64,000 nucleotides of DNA from Paguma larvata. Lineage: Eukaryota; Chordata; Mammalia; Carnivora; Viverridae. A program made the translations under genes and the position numbers. Positions 21,601 to 34,749 of this stretch are shown here, piece after piece. The stretch is from positions 12,012,001 to 12,076,000 of the forward strand of contig CM057844.1 in the NCBI GenBank assembly GCA_030068075.1, read 5' to 3'. The notes under the pieces were generated by a model. It saw only the letters and a program-made list of their open reading frames with translations. It had not been told where the DNA came from and made no database searches. The stretch's first letter is position 1. Each line of letters opens with the position of its first letter.

Positions 21601-22870
21601 ACCTAAAAGATGTTTATCGAGATAAGTGGGATAAAGAAATACCATTATTTGAAACACTAACACCAAGGATTTTGAAGTAAATCCAAGATTTTTCAGCTCT
21701 AGTTTTGTTTTACTGTTTGTTTGTTTGTTTGTTTGTCTTTCCAGTTAACGGAAGTATAGCCACTTCTGACATACTTCCCATCTACAACACAGGGATTGTG
21801 AATGCCAGAGCTAATAGCAGTATAGGCTCGAAAGGAAAAGAAATGACATCTCATCTGCCCACTCTTTGTTCTTCACTGCAACCCCAAACCTGAGGCCTTC
21901 AGCATTTGATGAGGAGACAGAAGAGCTGTATCTACAAACCTCAATTTGTCTCAGCCTCCCCATGTGATTCTGGACTCCATGCCTATTAGAGGACTATGAA
22001 GTAGCAATAAAAAAATGTATAAATTCAGAGCGAATTTTTATTCATCTCTTATTTAATGATTGACAATCTACCTCATAATGCTCACTTGTTGCTTGAAACT
22101 GCTGAGTTCTACAAATTATGTTTTCACATTGACTTAAGACGTCTGCTTGGCATGGTTCCCCAGAACATAGCGATCCATAAAATGCTGGTTGTCTTATTTA
22201 AATATAAAGTAAATGTATAATTACTTACCGAGGCAACTAAGCCAAATACTAGGAAAATATAGAGCCAGGAAACTATAACATATGACAGTATTAGATAGCT
22301 CATTGGATCATGGATTTTCTTACAAAATTTAGGCATTCTAAGGCAACCTCCCAATTTCACCAGAAGGCATTCAATGAAAGCACAGTAGTAAATAAACAGA
22401 CAACAAGCAGAATAAGTGCACTTCCAATCAGGCGCTCAGCCTCAAGTAACTTTAAAAACCATCAAAAATAGGTGTAAATAATAAACACATAACAACTGTG
22501 AACCATGGAAATAATTTGAAATAGTGAAATTATACTTTAGGCTTAGTAGCCTTAAATGTAGGGTAACCAATTATCTAAAAATGCCTCCATGGTGCCATAA
22601 ACTCCAGGAACAGTTTATACACTTAATAGCAGAATCTGTTTTTATGGAAATCTTCCACTCAGAGTACTAGTAGGTAAACTTGAAAAAAAAAAAAAAAAGA
22701 AACCTTTATTAAAGTGAAAACAAGAAGGATTCCCAAGAATGGAAGATCATCCCTTCTTTCCCCTTCTCTGCCTCATACAGTGGGTCTAAGACCCTAGTAC
22801 TTTGCCAGATCATAACAGTGACCAAAAATTAGACAGGCTCATTAACCAAAATTAAAAAGAATTTTGCTAA
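21601..22870. other. Single-copy sequence with short simple repeats
   Basis: Holds a (TTTG)n run at about 21712-21738 and a 16-nt A run near 22683-22699. No interspersed repeat or gene recognised. Confidence 0.45.
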
Positions 22871-22879
22871 TCTTGTTTT

Positions 22880-24134
22880 TTTTTTAATTACTTCTTTTAT
22901 TTTAATAGGAAGTATTGGTTAAAAATTCAAAAGGCAAAAAAGGAATGGAAATTTCTCATTTGAGAATGAGAGCATAAAGTTGCTTCTTTTCATAAATCAC
23001 CTCCAAATGAGAAAGAAAAACAAGAGGAAAAAATCAGAAAATTCATATTAGTCATAGTCAAGGCCAACTGACATGTTGAATACAAGTGAGTGAAAGGGGA
23101 TCAACCGCAGTGAAGAGGATCTGTGTTAGTCACCTTCCTTCTTTGTTCTGGAGCTTCAGGGTTGGCCTCCTTGGAGGCCCTAAGGACTACCAGTCAATTG
23201 TGTATCTTTCTGGAGCAATCCATATTATTTTTGTGTAATCACACAAATAGTAAATATTGTATATACAATTCTACATTGTGATATTTTTAAAGGTTGTCGT
23301 TCCATATTAGCTCAAATAGATGTGCTAGTTTTGTTCTTTTTTAATGGCTATGTAGAATTTGATAATATGGTAGCCCATAATTTATTCACCTATCCTTGTT
23401 AGTAGACTTGTAGGTCATTTATAATATTTTGCAGCTACAATAAGTGCTCCAAGGAATGAAGCTGGATATCTATCATTTGGCACATGCATATCTATAGAAT
23501 ATATTCCTAGAAGGTGAATTGTTATTTCAAAGGAAATATGCATTTTTAATTCTGATACATCTTTTAGCATGCATAGAGATTGTCCCAATTTATGCTTTTA
23601 CTGGCAATGAAAGACATTGACTTTCTTCACGGTGATCTGCATAACCTGTTGTCAAACTTTATGATCTCTTCTAATCTGTTCATATTAATGTCAAAGTTTA
23701 ATATGCAGCTTTCCATAGGAGGTGAAGTTAACATTTTTTTTTCGATATTTCAATCTTTTTAATGACCCCTAAGTCATATCCTTTGTTCACTTTTTCTATG
23801 GAGTTGTTGGTTTTGTTATTTAAATTGATTTGTAGAAACTCTTTGTATATTAAAGGAATTAATTTTCTGTGATATTTACAAGTGTATTGTTTGACTTTTA
23901 ACTTTGTATATAGTGCTTTGGACATAATTAAAGAAGAAATTTTAATGTAATTTAATTACCTTTCTTTTTAAGCTCTCTACATATTTTATTACACCAAAGA
24001 GTCTTGTCCACTTCAAGATTATATTTAAAACTTTTTGTATATTTTCTTTCAATAATTTTCTGTTTTTATTTCTGTAATAAGTGTTTTTTTAATCAATCCA
24101 AAATTTGTTTCATTTTATTTTATTTTATCTTATT
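22880..24134 (-). repeat. Ancient L1 ORF2/3' region, antisense, part 1
   Basis: Antisense L1 wording in order: 'taatggctatgtagaatttg', 'atttattcacctatccttg', 'cctagaaggtgaattg', 'tttgtagaaactctttgtat' and 'ttttaactttgtatatag'. Very old and interrupted by stops. Confidence 0.7.
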
Positions 24135-24342
24135 TTATTTTTTTTAATGTTTATTTATTTTTGAGAGAGAGAGAGAGTGAGCAGGAGAGGGGCAGAGAGA
24201 GAGGGAGATACGGAATCTGAAGAAGGCTCCAGCCTTTAAGCTGTCAGCATAGAGCCTGATGTGGGGCTCGAACTCACGAACTGTGAGATCATGACCTGAG
24301 CTGAAGCAGGAGGCTTAACTGACTGAGCCACCCAGGCATCCC
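24135..24342 (-). repeat. CanSINE, antisense, inside ancient L1
   Basis: Reversed tail 'ttaatgtttatttattttt', 'gagaggggcagagagagag', 'ctcgaactcacgaactgtg', end 'gagccacccaggcatccc'. A run of TTTTA units precedes it. The target duplication is probably tttcatttta (near 24109 and 24347). Confidence 0.95.
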
Positions 24343-25610
24343 TTTTTCATTTTAAAGTTAAGGTATGGAGTTTAAGGTATATATACTTTTTTCCCCAGAA
24401 GGCTATTAAGCTGTTCTGCTATGTTTGTTAAATAAGCTTTCTTCCTCTGCTCCTGGAATTGAAATGTTATCTTTATTGCATATTTAATTGCCATGTGTGT
24501 ATAGATATTTCTCAACCTCAAGTATTCATGTCTTATTCATGTGTCGGTACTACACTATTAAAATTACTGTGGTTATTTAATATGCTTCAACATTTGCAGG
24601 CTCTATCTAGTCCTCTCCTTAATGTTCCAACATAAAATAATGCTCCAAAATATCCAAGATTGTTTTTGCCTGGCTATTTCTCCATATGAAGTTTAGAGTG
24701 AGCTTACCTAGTTTCAAATAGAAAATTATTCAGTTTCTCCTTTGGATAACCTTCAATTGATAGCCAGCTCCAATGTGCTTAATATCATATGATACTAAGA
24801 ACATAGGATTTCTTTCCATTTTTTAAATCTCCTTTCTTTTTTTGTAACTCACTAGTGTTGAAAAATATTTCTTTGCAGAGTGTGTATATTTTTGTTAAAT
24901 TTACTGACATATTTTTTGGCTGCTACTCTACACGGTATCTTGTATTTCACTGTATATTCTGATTTTTAAGTGCATGAATGCTACTGATTTCTGTGTATTA
25001 CTTTTGTGCCCAGATAATTTTTGAATTCTCAAATTGTTTGTGGCAATTTTTAATTAGGTTCTAATTTTCCATATTAACATCTATACACAGTAATTTCATA
25101 TCTTGGCTTTTCACTATAATTTTTGTCTGTCTTTATTTCGTTTTATTGCATTAGTTGGTATTTCTGGAGCAACATTAAGTGATAATGGTGGCAATAGCAT
25201 CCTTATTTTATTTCTAACATTAGTGAAGATGTTTAGTAGTGTTTGTCCAGTAAACTTAGTGCTAACTTTGGGTTATGATCATTTATATTTCTGAACATTT
25301 TCCCCCCTGCTTTATAGTTATTTTTTAAACAAGAATGGATTTTTGACTCTTGTTAAAGACCTTTATAGCACATATGAACATATATATGATGATGAATTAA
25401 TTTTTGATTTGATATTGATACTTCCCACATTTTAATATTGAATCCCAGTAAGATATTCTGTCTTAGTTTTTTAACATATTGCTGCATTTTGCTTTATACT
25501 ATTTTGCTCGGTTTCTTATATCCTTTCTCATTATGTGATTAATCTGGAATTTTTTTTATTGTACTAACTTTATCAATGCTATAGTATTTTCAAAGAAAAA
25601 ATTTTGAAGG
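24343..25610 (-). repeat. Ancient L1 ORF2, antisense, part 2
   Basis: Continues the reversed ORF2: 'ttaccgagttt'-like wording is lost, but 'atttctggagcaacatt', 'aagatgtttagtagtgtttg', 'ttatgatcatttatattt' and 'ttgaatcccagtaagatattc' remain in order. No intact frame. Confidence 0.6.
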
Positions 25611-26440
25611 GTTTTTTTTTTTTCTGTACTTTAAACAATTTAAAGTAATAAACATTAGAATGATCTAAGCTTTTAAAGGTTTAGTCACTATAGCCTGGGA
25701 AACCAATGCTTTTTAGGAAGCAGTTGATGCTTTCTTAGGAAGCATCTTTGAAATATTTTTCCCCAAAAGCAATTAAATTGTTTAGGTTTTGTATCTTTTC
25801 TAGAATTGGTTCTGGTCAACTTTTGCTCAGGAATGGAAACTGAAAATCAGTTAACTACAGACAAATCATATTCTTGGAATCATGTTGACAGCTATTTGGA
25901 CACTTTGCATTTCTTTGGTGAGATTTTACAAAGTTAGAAATATAAAAAATATAAATTCCAAGCATACACAACAGAATTGCTAAAAGAAGCATAGGAAAGT
26001 ATCTTAACCGTATATGTTCTGCCATGTTCCCATCACAGAAACTGGCAAGCATATCTGAGTGGCAAGAAAAGGTAGGGAAGGTTTTCAGGTTGTAGAAAGT
26101 CTTTAAGATGCTGCACGCTCACAAAAATAGTCATATCTACGAGAATGCTGCTTGGCAAAAACCATCTCCCTACTACTTACTGTTCTGAAATTCAGACTCT
26201 CACCCTTGGGGATCACTAATCCCTGGCTCTTCCTCCAAAGCTCAGGTACATCCTTGTGAATGTCCAAAGCTGACCCGCAGAGCCATAGCTGCCTCTGCTT
26301 ATCATCTTGGATGGTGGGCTCACACCTATAGTGTCAGTTTTTGTGTTATTCCAAGTGTGATGTTGTGCAAGCTTAGAACTGAGAGTTAATTAGGGAACAA
26401 AAAAGGGGAAAAAAAGGAAAGCAAAGAAAATAAATAAGTT
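25611..26440. other. Single-copy sequence
   Basis: No repeat recognised. A short direct repeat of 'ttaggaagca' occurs at about 25712 and 25735. The ORF at 25855-26052 has no domain. Confidence 0.45.
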
Positions 26441-26640
26441 TTCATCATCTACCATGTATATGACCTGATAAAAACTTTACACAGCATGTCATTTAATTTT
26501 GATGTGTAATTTTAATTTTTCCAGAAGTTTCACAAGCAACTGAGGTACAGTGAAGTAAAATGAGTTTCCTAAAGTCACATAATTAATGCATAACTGAGTG
26601 CAGCATGAACCTGTGTTCTTTCTATGACACTAACCTGAAA
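26440..26640 (-). repeat. MIR, antisense
   Basis: Reversed MIR order: 'taaaaactttacacagc', 'tgtcatttaattttgatg', 'caactgaggtacagtgaag', 'cctaaagtcacataatta' and 'atgaacctgtgttctttc'. Confidence 0.75.
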
Positions 26641-27373
26641 CTCAAGTGGCAAAATGAAGAGCTGCAAAGAAATGAAAGTTTTGCTGGTAGAGTAAAATAT
26701 TAGTGACCCCAAGAAAAGGGGTTAAAAGAATTCCATGGGCAACAAAAGTGGAGGTCACTGAGCCAATCATTTCCTCTTTTATCAAGCCTTTTATCACATC
26801 AGGGAGAAAATAACATTCTTATTCATTTCTATTTTGAAGTTGTCAGACACATTTAAAAAAAAATAAGGAAAATTATGACTTTGTTCTTAGCAACTTCCTG
26901 GTCAGAGAGGTAATTTTCTGAGCAGGCAGTTAGTTTTTGAGTGTGGATGTTGCTGTTTTAGTCTGACCTACAGATCTGCCCACCATCCATAGGAAACTGG
27001 CAGACAACTTTTAGAAGGCTTTCCTGTGAAAAGGTAAGCTTTACAGCGATGTACAAGAGGCATTTGAATCAGAATGATTTCAGGAACTAAATTTCAACAT
27101 GGAAAGAGCTCCAACAGTACCTCAGTAACCAGAGCTCATTGTATGCTGGATTAAAAGCAAGTTGGTATTTCAGCCTTCTCATTAGCTCATACATACCACT
27201 TAGTAATTTTTTTAGAACTGAGATTTTATTCCATTAGCCTAAAAGTGTGTTTCCAAGAGTTTTATGGAAAATGCTATTCCCTTAAGATGATATTACAAAT
27301 GATATTTCTAAAGTTAATCACTTGTTTAGAAACTATCAAACACTACATCCATCTCTTGGTGATTTGCGATACA
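26641..27373. other. No recognised feature
   Basis: Single-copy AT-rich sequence with no supported gene. Confidence 0.45.
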
Positions 27374-27389
27374 TATTCACAAACCAAAG

Positions 27390-27610
27390 GGTTTTTTTAT
27401 TCAATATTTTTATGTTTATTTATTTTTGTGAGAGAGAGGCAGATAGAGTCTAAGCAGGGGAGAAGCAGAGAGAGAGGGAGACACAGAATCTGAAGTAAGC
27501 TCCAGGCTCTAGCTGTCAGCACAGACCCTGACATGGGGTCAAACCCATGAACAGTGAGATCATGACCTAAGCTGAAGTCAGCTTAACTGACTGAGCCATC
27601 CAGGCATCCC
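27390..27610 (-). repeat. CanSINE, antisense
   Basis: Reversed tail 'tttatgtttatttattttt', 'caggggagaagcagagag', 'gtgagatcatgacctaagc', end 'gagccatccaggcatccc'. Flanked by a 16-bp target duplication with one mismatch (27374-27389 and 27611-27626, tattcacaaac/taaag). Confidence 0.96.
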
Positions 27611-27626
27611 TATTCACAAACTAAAG

Positions 27627-28640
27627 ATTTTAAAGAAGTCCTGCATTAAAGAAACTTGCTTAACTTTGTTTAGTCCAGCATTGTCAAAATAACACTCAAC
27701 CAAAAGTACTTCTTTTTATTCATGTAACACTATAAAACTCTCATGCTTATGTATAATCTGTGTATAAACTCTTTTTCTAAATCTGGGGTTAACAATCTAG
27801 AGCACACGAACCAAGTACATCCACAGCCTCCTTTTGTATACCCCAGAGCTAATAATGTTTTTCACGTTTCTAAAAGTTTGCAAGAAGAAGAAGAAGGAGA
27901 AGGGGAAGAAGGGGAAGAAGAAGGGAAAGAAGGGAAAGAAGAAGAAGGAGAAGAAGAAATAACAGAGGCTTTACATAACCCTAAACTATTCTCTCTGGTT
28001 CCTTCCAGAAAAAGTTTGCCAAACCCTGTTCATCTAAACCAAAAATATTAACATGATTTGAGTAAATAAAGATATATTCCCTATTATAAATTATATAGAG
28101 GAAAGAGGTAATAATTTTTCTTCCTAATTATTATTCCACTAAATAATTCAAAATTGAATTATTCAAATGAAAAGCATTGGCAATGAAAAGATTCAAGGTG
28201 TTCAGGCAGCACTTGAAGGCTTAAACTCTCAAAATTTGAGTTTGTATCAAGAAGTAATATTTCATGAGATAAAATAACTATTAGTTTTAAATGACTCAAA
28301 AATCATTTTGATGCTATACCAGTTGAATAATTTCTATCCTCACATAATCATTTACCATTTCTTATAGTCCCTTATTTATTAAATTAGCAGATTGATCTCA
28401 CTATTTCTTCATTTAAGGACAGAGTTTCAAAATTTAAATAATGTGTGCAAGCTGCAACTCTGTCCCACATTAACTAGGTTATGTCAAAAAGTCACTGATA
28501 CAGGGAAATTTTTCAAAACACACATCCCTTGGTTAGATCCTCTCTCTTAGCATGCAAATTTTGTAGGAGGAAGATAGGTCTTCTATGTGTAATTTAATAG
28601 GCCTTCCAGAAACTTTTTGGTTTTTGGTCTGTTTTGCTGT
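27627..28640. other. Single-copy sequence with a GAA-rich patch
   Basis: A purine-rich GAAGAAG/GGGAA tract of about 80 bp lies at 27880-27962 and gives a Glu/Gly-rich stretch in a 102-codon ORF, which is not a credible gene. Nothing else recognised. Confidence 0.5.
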
Positions 28641-29180
28641 TTCTTCTTCCCTCCTTACTGCTATGTAACAAACCACATTGTAATTTAGTGGCTTGAAACT
28701 ACAATGTAACGTGACCACATATTAGTATGTTATGATTCTATGGGTTCACTTGGCTCTATTGGCTGGTTCTCGCTTTGGGTCTTTCATCTACTTGTGGTCA
28801 GAAGGCACATGCGGACACAGTTACTCAAGGTTTGGTTGGACCAGACACCCCAGATGGCTTGCTCACATGGTTGGCATTTGATGCTAGCTGTGGAGTGGGA
28901 GCTTATCTGGGGTTGTTGGCTAGGGCACCAACAAGTGGTCTCTCTGTGGTTTGGGATTTTCACAGCATCTAAGAGGCCAAGGTAAAATCTTCAAAAGATC
29001 TAGCCTCAGAAGTTCAGAATGTCACTTTACAGTTTTCTATTGGTTAAGCAAGTCACTAAGACCAGTTCAGTTTTTGGGGAAGGGGAATTAGGTCCCACTG
29101 CTTGATGTGAGGTGCAGCATGAACAGGAAAGGAATTGGTACCCATTATCTTTAGAGCCTCTCTACCACAGTCCACAACTG
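28640..29180. repeat. Ancient LTR-like repeat (probably MaLR/MLT1-type)
   Basis: Phrases in order: 'gctatgtaacaaaccacat', 'ttagtggcttgaaac', 'gcttgctcacatggttgg', 'tattggttaagcaagtcac', 'ggggaattaggtcccac' and 'ctctaccacag'. This succession is familiar from an old mammalian repeat that I associate with MaLR LTRs. Family and orientation are uncertain. Confidence 0.45.
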
Positions 29181-29734
29181 GATGATATCTATTCACCTAA
29201 GAAGCTCTACCATTCTGAGCCTTTGGTGAATAAAGAGATGGCACTTTCTCTTTTAAATTTCTCATTGACAAGGCACTGTTTCCAGTGAAAACTACAAACT
29301 TGAGTGCACTCTATAATTTCCTTTTAAGAGGAGCTACATTTAGGGTGTTCAATTGTTTTATTTTTCTGTGGCACTTTCTTGTCAAGTAATCCAATATTCT
29401 ATGGAACCTCATCTATCGTAGAATATCATACAATTTGTATGGCATTTAAGTAGAATGCTTCCTTAGTTTAAAGTTGATGTGATTCCTCAAATACAGGTAG
29501 TGTATAGAGTAAGACAATCTTATAGGGAAGGATTTATTTGTTTGCACAACTGAATAAAAGCAATGATTGGAGAGGCTGATTCATTGTTTAGGGATAATAC
29601 TGAAAGCAATTGGTCTGTTTAAAGGTGTCCCCCATTTATTTATCCAAGTTATATATTTTTCCCTTAATGTTCTCTCTTTTGTGCATATGATCCTATATAT
29701 TAGTTGGTGTCTATGTAAGGGGTGCTTTTTACTG
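29181..29734. other. No recognised feature
   Basis: Single-copy AT-rich sequence. Confidence 0.45.
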
Positions 29735-29752
29735 AAATAAGAATAGGTCTTG

Positions 29753-29968
29753 GAGTGCCTGGGTGGCTCAGTTGGTTAAGCATCCCAACTTGGGCTTAGG
29801 TCACAATTTCATGGTTTGGGGGTTTGAGCTCCGTGTCGGGCTGTGTGCTGACAGCTGGTAGCCTGGAGCCTGCTTTGGATTCTGTGACTCCCTCTCTCTC
29901 TGCTCCTCCCCCGCTCACACTCTTTCTGTCTCTCTCTATCAAAAAATGAATAAACATTAAAAAAATTC
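29753..29968 (+). repeat. CanSINE, sense, clear target duplication
   Basis: Head 'gagtgcctgggtggctcagt', 'gtgtcgggctgtgtgctgac', 'ctctctctgctcctccccc', tail 'gaataaacattaaaaaaa'. The flanks 29735-29752 and 29969-29986 are 18-bp copies differing at one position. Confidence 0.97.
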
Positions 29969-29986
29969 AAATAAGAATAGTTCTTG

Positions 29987-31185
29987 CTGTTTGGGCTGAT
30001 ACTTATCCAAGGCATATTACAATGAATTAGGTAAGGGAGAGAGAGGCTCATTTAGTCAGGCTTTCACATTCATAGAGGGTCTTAAATTTAGAACTGGATA
30101 TTTTCTCAAATAAGTTCAAACTTATACTCAGAGAGATAACCTGGTGCCAATAAAAAACACTTATCATACAACTCTAGGCCTGAATTCGTGATTGGACCAC
30201 TACAGAAACTTGTTGTGCATGACAGATTTTTTTGTAACTAAAACTAATTCCTATGACTGTCCTGTGAATAGCATTATATTATAATATATTTGTGTGTATA
30301 CATTAAAATTGTTGAGGGTTTTTTCAACACGTTTGACTGACCACAGGTTTTGAACTCTGTTTTGATCTTTCTTTGTTTTGCTTAATATATGGGGTATAAC
30401 AACAGACGGCAGGGCTTCAAGAAGCAATACATTTCAGTCCTCTGCATTTCCTGGGGGTCAGGAAGATGGTGTAAATGGTGCTCTGTTACCCAATTTAGAT
30501 AGCTTTCCTTAACTTTATGTAAGTAACATAGGAAAGAAATATTTATCTTCTTAGCAACAGATGTAAGAAATTAATTTGTGGGAGAAGTCTGGCTCTTTTG
30601 AAAAAAAACCTTTGATATGTGGCTGTAGTATGGAAGTCAGCTTCGACTGGCTTCCACATCCACATAAGAAACAGAATTTTAATAATGTTGTAAGAGGAAG
30701 GGAGTTGACTAGCTGAGCAATGACTGTGGGGGTAGTTCAAAGAGGGAGTGGACCCCTACACCTATTAATTGCTTCCCATATAAATTGTTAAGATGCTTGC
30801 TTCAGTAAATTTTACGTTGACTAGAAATGCTTTGTGTGAGGTTTCTTTTTGAGAACCTCAGAAAAGGATAAAGAAACAACTATTGGGGCTACATGAAGGA
30901 ATAATGTAATTGGGCGACAATGGGTGTCTGAGCAAGGACCCTGACAGAGCAGAAAATGCACAGCTTTTGTCCAGGTTGCTCTCACGAGGGTCTTCATAAC
31001 AGGAGGAAAAACAGGCAGGGCTCAGCTGGGTCGAAGGAGCTTTCAGCTATTGAAGAAAATAATCTAGGCTCTATCCTTGCCCCATCCATGGCAGGAAGCT
31101 CAGTGCTATGGGGAGCCATAGTTCCCTATGGGGAGACACAATTAGCAGTGGGATCAGAACCGATTTTTCATACTAAATAGTTGGG
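29987..31185. other. Single-copy sequence
   Basis: No repeat recognised. The 74-codon ORF at 30956-31180 has no domain. Positions 30930-31180 are slightly more GC-rich. Confidence 0.45.
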
Positions 31186-31189
31186 AACC

Positions 31190-31425
31190 CATAACTTGGC
31201 TCTACCCAGTGGTATAAGTGTGACATTTGGAAAATTCCTAAATACTTGCTGCCTCAGTTTTCCCCAAAGTCCGTTGGAGTTAATGATGTTCATTTTCAGT
31301 GTTTCTCTGAGACTTAAATTATGTAATGCATAAAACATTCCTTGTAGAGACCCGTATCTAGTAAGTGTTTGGTGAATGATAGCTATTATTATTATTAGTG
31401 GTAGCAGTACCAGAACTATGAAAGA
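31190..31425 (+). repeat. MIR, sense
   Basis: 'gtgacatttggaaaattcc', 'ttgctgcctcagttttcc', 'ctgagacttaaattatgtaa', 'gtatctagtaagtgtttgg' and 'tagctattattattatt' follow the MIR core and tail. Confidence 0.75.
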
Positions 31426-31764
31426 TGTTCTGACATTGGCTAAGGGCACTTTAGGGGAACCATTTCCTCCGAAAGAACATCATGTTTCTGGCAGTTCCAC
31501 ATTTGCATGGGATTTAGCAGCACCAATTCATTGCAGATACAGCTAAATCAATAGACACAGGCTTGGTGATTTTTCAAAACCAAGCTCTGTGACTTGGAGA
31601 TGCAAGATCTTCTGTGATTGGAACAGAGGCTCTGTACAAAAAATAAACATTAAGATACCAATCAGCAAGGGTTAGTGTGAAGCCTCATAAGAGGTCAAGC
31701 AAGGGGAAAAATGGAATCCACTATATTCAGAGCTAAATAATAGCTGCAGCTTACAGAGTTTCTT
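31426..31764. other. No recognised feature
   Basis: Short single-copy interval. Confidence 0.45.
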
Positions 31765-32110
31765 AGGTCAGGTCTCCAAGAGGCAGACCCTGAGGTTAGG
31801 ATTGGTGTGCTTTCAGGAGGGACTAGTGAGAGTGTAGGGGAAGCAAGGCAGGGAAAGAGAAGGGTTGAGCTAATTAGTACACAGTTATAGAAATTCCAGC
31901 CTCAGTCTGAGCCCATGGAAGCTCTGGGGCTTCCCTTGAGGTAAAGGAACTGGCTTTGGTTACCTGGCACCTGTTAGTCTTTAACACTTTCCAGCTTTCA
32001 TTATGTGGCAGCAAACAGAAGCAGAGTAGTGAGCACCTGGTAGAAGCTAGTCACCCTGGCCTTGCTTAAGGCATGATATTCAGTTGGGACCCACCCTGAC
32101 AGTCAAACTA
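31765..32110. repeat. Probable ancient interspersed repeat, family unknown
   Basis: 'ctccaagaggcagaccctg', 'ttcaggagggactagtgag', 'agtgagcacctggtagaag', 'ggccttgcttaaggcatg' and 'gacagtcaaactag' form a pattern I have seen dispersed in mammalian genomes but cannot name. It resembles the elements near 16487, 33050 and 54255. Confidence 0.4.
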
Positions 32111-33049
32111 GTCATTAAATATTTAACCAGTAATGTAACTGGTTGGTTAAGAGTCGTTTCCCTAAGGCCCCATGACCACTTTGGTTTCCCCAAGACCATT
32201 CTCAGAACCCTTCAGATCTCTCCAGGCTTCCTGACGTTGATCTGATTGTTTGGTGTCCTACCATAGATGCTCAAGATTTTCAATAGCACCCATGGACAAG
32301 AGTCTACCAGATCATTGTTATATCATTTCATAAGTTGTTAGTCCAATACTTTAACGAAATTGCATACTGTTTCTTAAACTCTCCCCCCAAGAGAATAAGT
32401 TCCAAAGCACCGTGGAAGGTAGCCAAAGCAGCACACTTTGGCATTTTCATAGTTTAATTTATCTTCCTTATCTAGAAGGCCCAGACATTTTTAGTAATGT
32501 CCATGGACTTATTTAATAAAGTGACTTTAAATGGCAAGTCAGCTCACTTATCTTCTAAATTCAGGTGTTTAATGGGAAACTTTGGAGAAATAGCCCATAA
32601 AGTGACACACTCTGAGAAGAAAGAGGAAAGTAGCATGCCACTCTCTAGTAAAACGAGGCTTGTTGCTATGTTTACTCCTGTCAGTTCCACTGAGGTTGGT
32701 ATAATGATTATTTTGATAAGTTAAATCCGTCTTCCATCCAAGTTGTTCAATAAAGATATTTCATAGTACAGTGAAGAAGAGGACACACCTATGAAGGAGG
32801 TGATGGAGTAAGATGTGCCCTCAAGATGAATGGATTGAACTCTTTCCATGAATCATTTGCCTCCTAGTCAAATTCCAATGGAACTTGACTCAAGATAGGG
32901 TCCTGTTCAGTCATGCTCAAGAACAGATGAGATATTTATTTCCCAATTAGCACCTGGATTACTTTTAACTGATGGACATGATAACACACCTGCTGGTCCT
33001 AGATGTATATATTCAGACATGTGCAGATATGTAGAAGAGGTTGTGATAG
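32111..33049. other. Single-copy sequence
   Basis: No repeat recognised. The 75-codon ORF at 32497-32724 lacks any domain. Confidence 0.45.
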
Positions 33050-33200
33050 ATTGTGTTTTCCCAGAAGCAGATCCTAAAACAAAGTTGTGAGCATTAAAAG
33101 CTTACTGGGAAGTGATTCCAGAAGAACTGGAAGGGAAGTAAGGAAGAAAAAGGAGTGTCTTCGAGCAGGTTATCATTGTGGGCCACTGGTGCTTAACACT
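33050..33200. repeat. Probable ancient interspersed repeat, family unknown
   Basis: 'ttcccagaagcagatcc', 'gcttactgggaagtgattcc', purine-rich 'ggaagggaagtaaggaag', then 'gcaggttatcattgtggg'. Same layout as the copies near 16487, 31765 and 54255. Confidence 0.38.
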
Positions 33201-33491
33201 GGGAAGTCAGGTAATGTACAACCAGAGTAGAGCACATTACTTGGGTTTACCCCCACACAAGCACTAGTAACATCACTCTATATCTAAGCTTCTTAAGTTC
33301 TGTTTATCTGTTTTCTCAAGATAGGCCCCTGAAGTTCAAAAACCTGGTTAGTTGAGAATTGGAACAAATGGAAGCTGGATAAATGCTCTGGCTATTACTT
33401 GACATTCTTTGCATGGGGCATTAAAATGGGCATGTCTGTAACTCAAATCATAGAAACTTGAGAGGTTTTAGTAACCGCCATCTTCTGCCTT

Positions 33492-33710
33492 TTTCTCTTA
33501 ATTTTTTTAAAATTTATTTATTCTGAGAGAGAGAAAGGGAGTTAGCAAGGGAGGGGCAGAGAGAGAGAGAGGGAGAGAGAGAATACCAAGTAGCCTCTGC
33601 ACTGTCAGCACAGAGCCTGATGCGGGGCTCAAACTCACAAACCATGAGATTATTACTTGAGCTGAAACCAAGAGTTGGATGCTCAAGCGACTGAGCCACC
33701 CAGGCACCCT
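33492..33710 (-). repeat. CanSINE, antisense
   Basis: Reversed tail 'aaaatttatttattctgag', 'gggaggggcagagagagag', 'cacaaaccatgagattatt', end 'gagccacccaggcaccc'. Approximate duplication: gccatcttctgcctt (33477-33491) against gccatcttctatctt (33713-33727). Confidence 0.96.
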
Positions 33711-33712
33711 AT

Positions 33713-33950
33713 GCCATCTTCTATCTTGATAAACTCCTCAATGTTATCCTTCCATTAGAAAACTCAAGGCAGCCATTTTGACATTTCTGACATTTGATGT
33801 TTTTACTAATGGCTCTTCCAGAAAGAACACAAATGTGAAAAGCATTAGATATCTCCACAGTTGTGCAAAGCAAAGGAGACACATGAGAAAATGAGACTTT
33901 TTCATTATCTTTCCAAATTCTGTTTCTATTATTTCCATTACCAAAGAATG
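33713..33950 (+). repeat. Diverged local duplication, copy 1
   Basis: Aligns by eye with 34750-34975 through 'gcagccatttt', 'cacatttctg'-like, 'ttactaatggctcttccag', 'catctccacagttgtgc'-like, 'ttcattatcttt' and 'atttccattacc' landmarks, with many substitutions and small indels. The 73-codon minus-strand ORF here has no domain. Confidence 0.55.
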
Positions 33951-34749
33951 AACCCAGAGAAGCAATCTAAGGAATATTAACCAGTTGGATTAAAAAATGA
34001 AAAAATAAAACACAATACCACAGCTTTAAGGCAATCTACATGGTTCTGTGTAGCAAAATTAATGCTGGTCTGGGAATCAAAAGGTTAATATTTAAGACCA
34101 TGGCCGCATATCTAGAGCAGTCACCATGGTCAACTCCTTACCTCTTCTGGCCTCAGTTTTACCATGTACGCAAGGAAAAATATGCATTATAGAATCTCTT
34201 CTTTTGCCAAAATTCAGCAAATGTATATTCATTTCTCTTTCTACTTACATTTATTTCCCAGGGGGAAAGCTAATATTGTCTTTTTCATTTTCATATATTT
34301 TCCCCATTATGTAAGTAATTTCACAAACTCTTGGAAAACATTTGGAAATTATAGAAAAGAAAAAAAACCCCAAATCCTCTCCATTCCATTTTAATGTGCC
34401 TCTTTCATTCTTTTTTTATGTAGTCTAATTAAAATATATATATATATCTATATTGTATTTTAGTATAGCTGTGAGAAAAAAAAAAACCAGAAAGGTGACA
34501 GTTCATTTCCAAGATCCCATGTGGAAGAGATGACCAACTCACTCTGTACAAAATCACGGAATCGGTGAGAAGAACCAACGTCAATTTTGCCTTATAGGGA
34601 AAAAGTTTCCTTTTCTGTGTTCCCAGAAGAATGGAGGTACTTGAAAGGCAGGCAATTGAAAAGAATTGGAGAGGTGTTAGGACAAGACGATGTCACTCCA
34701 TTTTGGGGAACATGTAGTTCATTTTCTGACACTCTAGTTGGTTCATTCC
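33951..34749. other. Single-copy sequence between the duplication copies
   Basis: AT-rich, with a short (TA)n run near 34434-34448. No supported gene. Confidence 0.45.

Noticed and set aside
27743..28051. 102-codon ORF with a Glu/Gly-rich centre
   Set aside because: The acidic stretch comes from a GAAGAA patch; the flanks show no domain.
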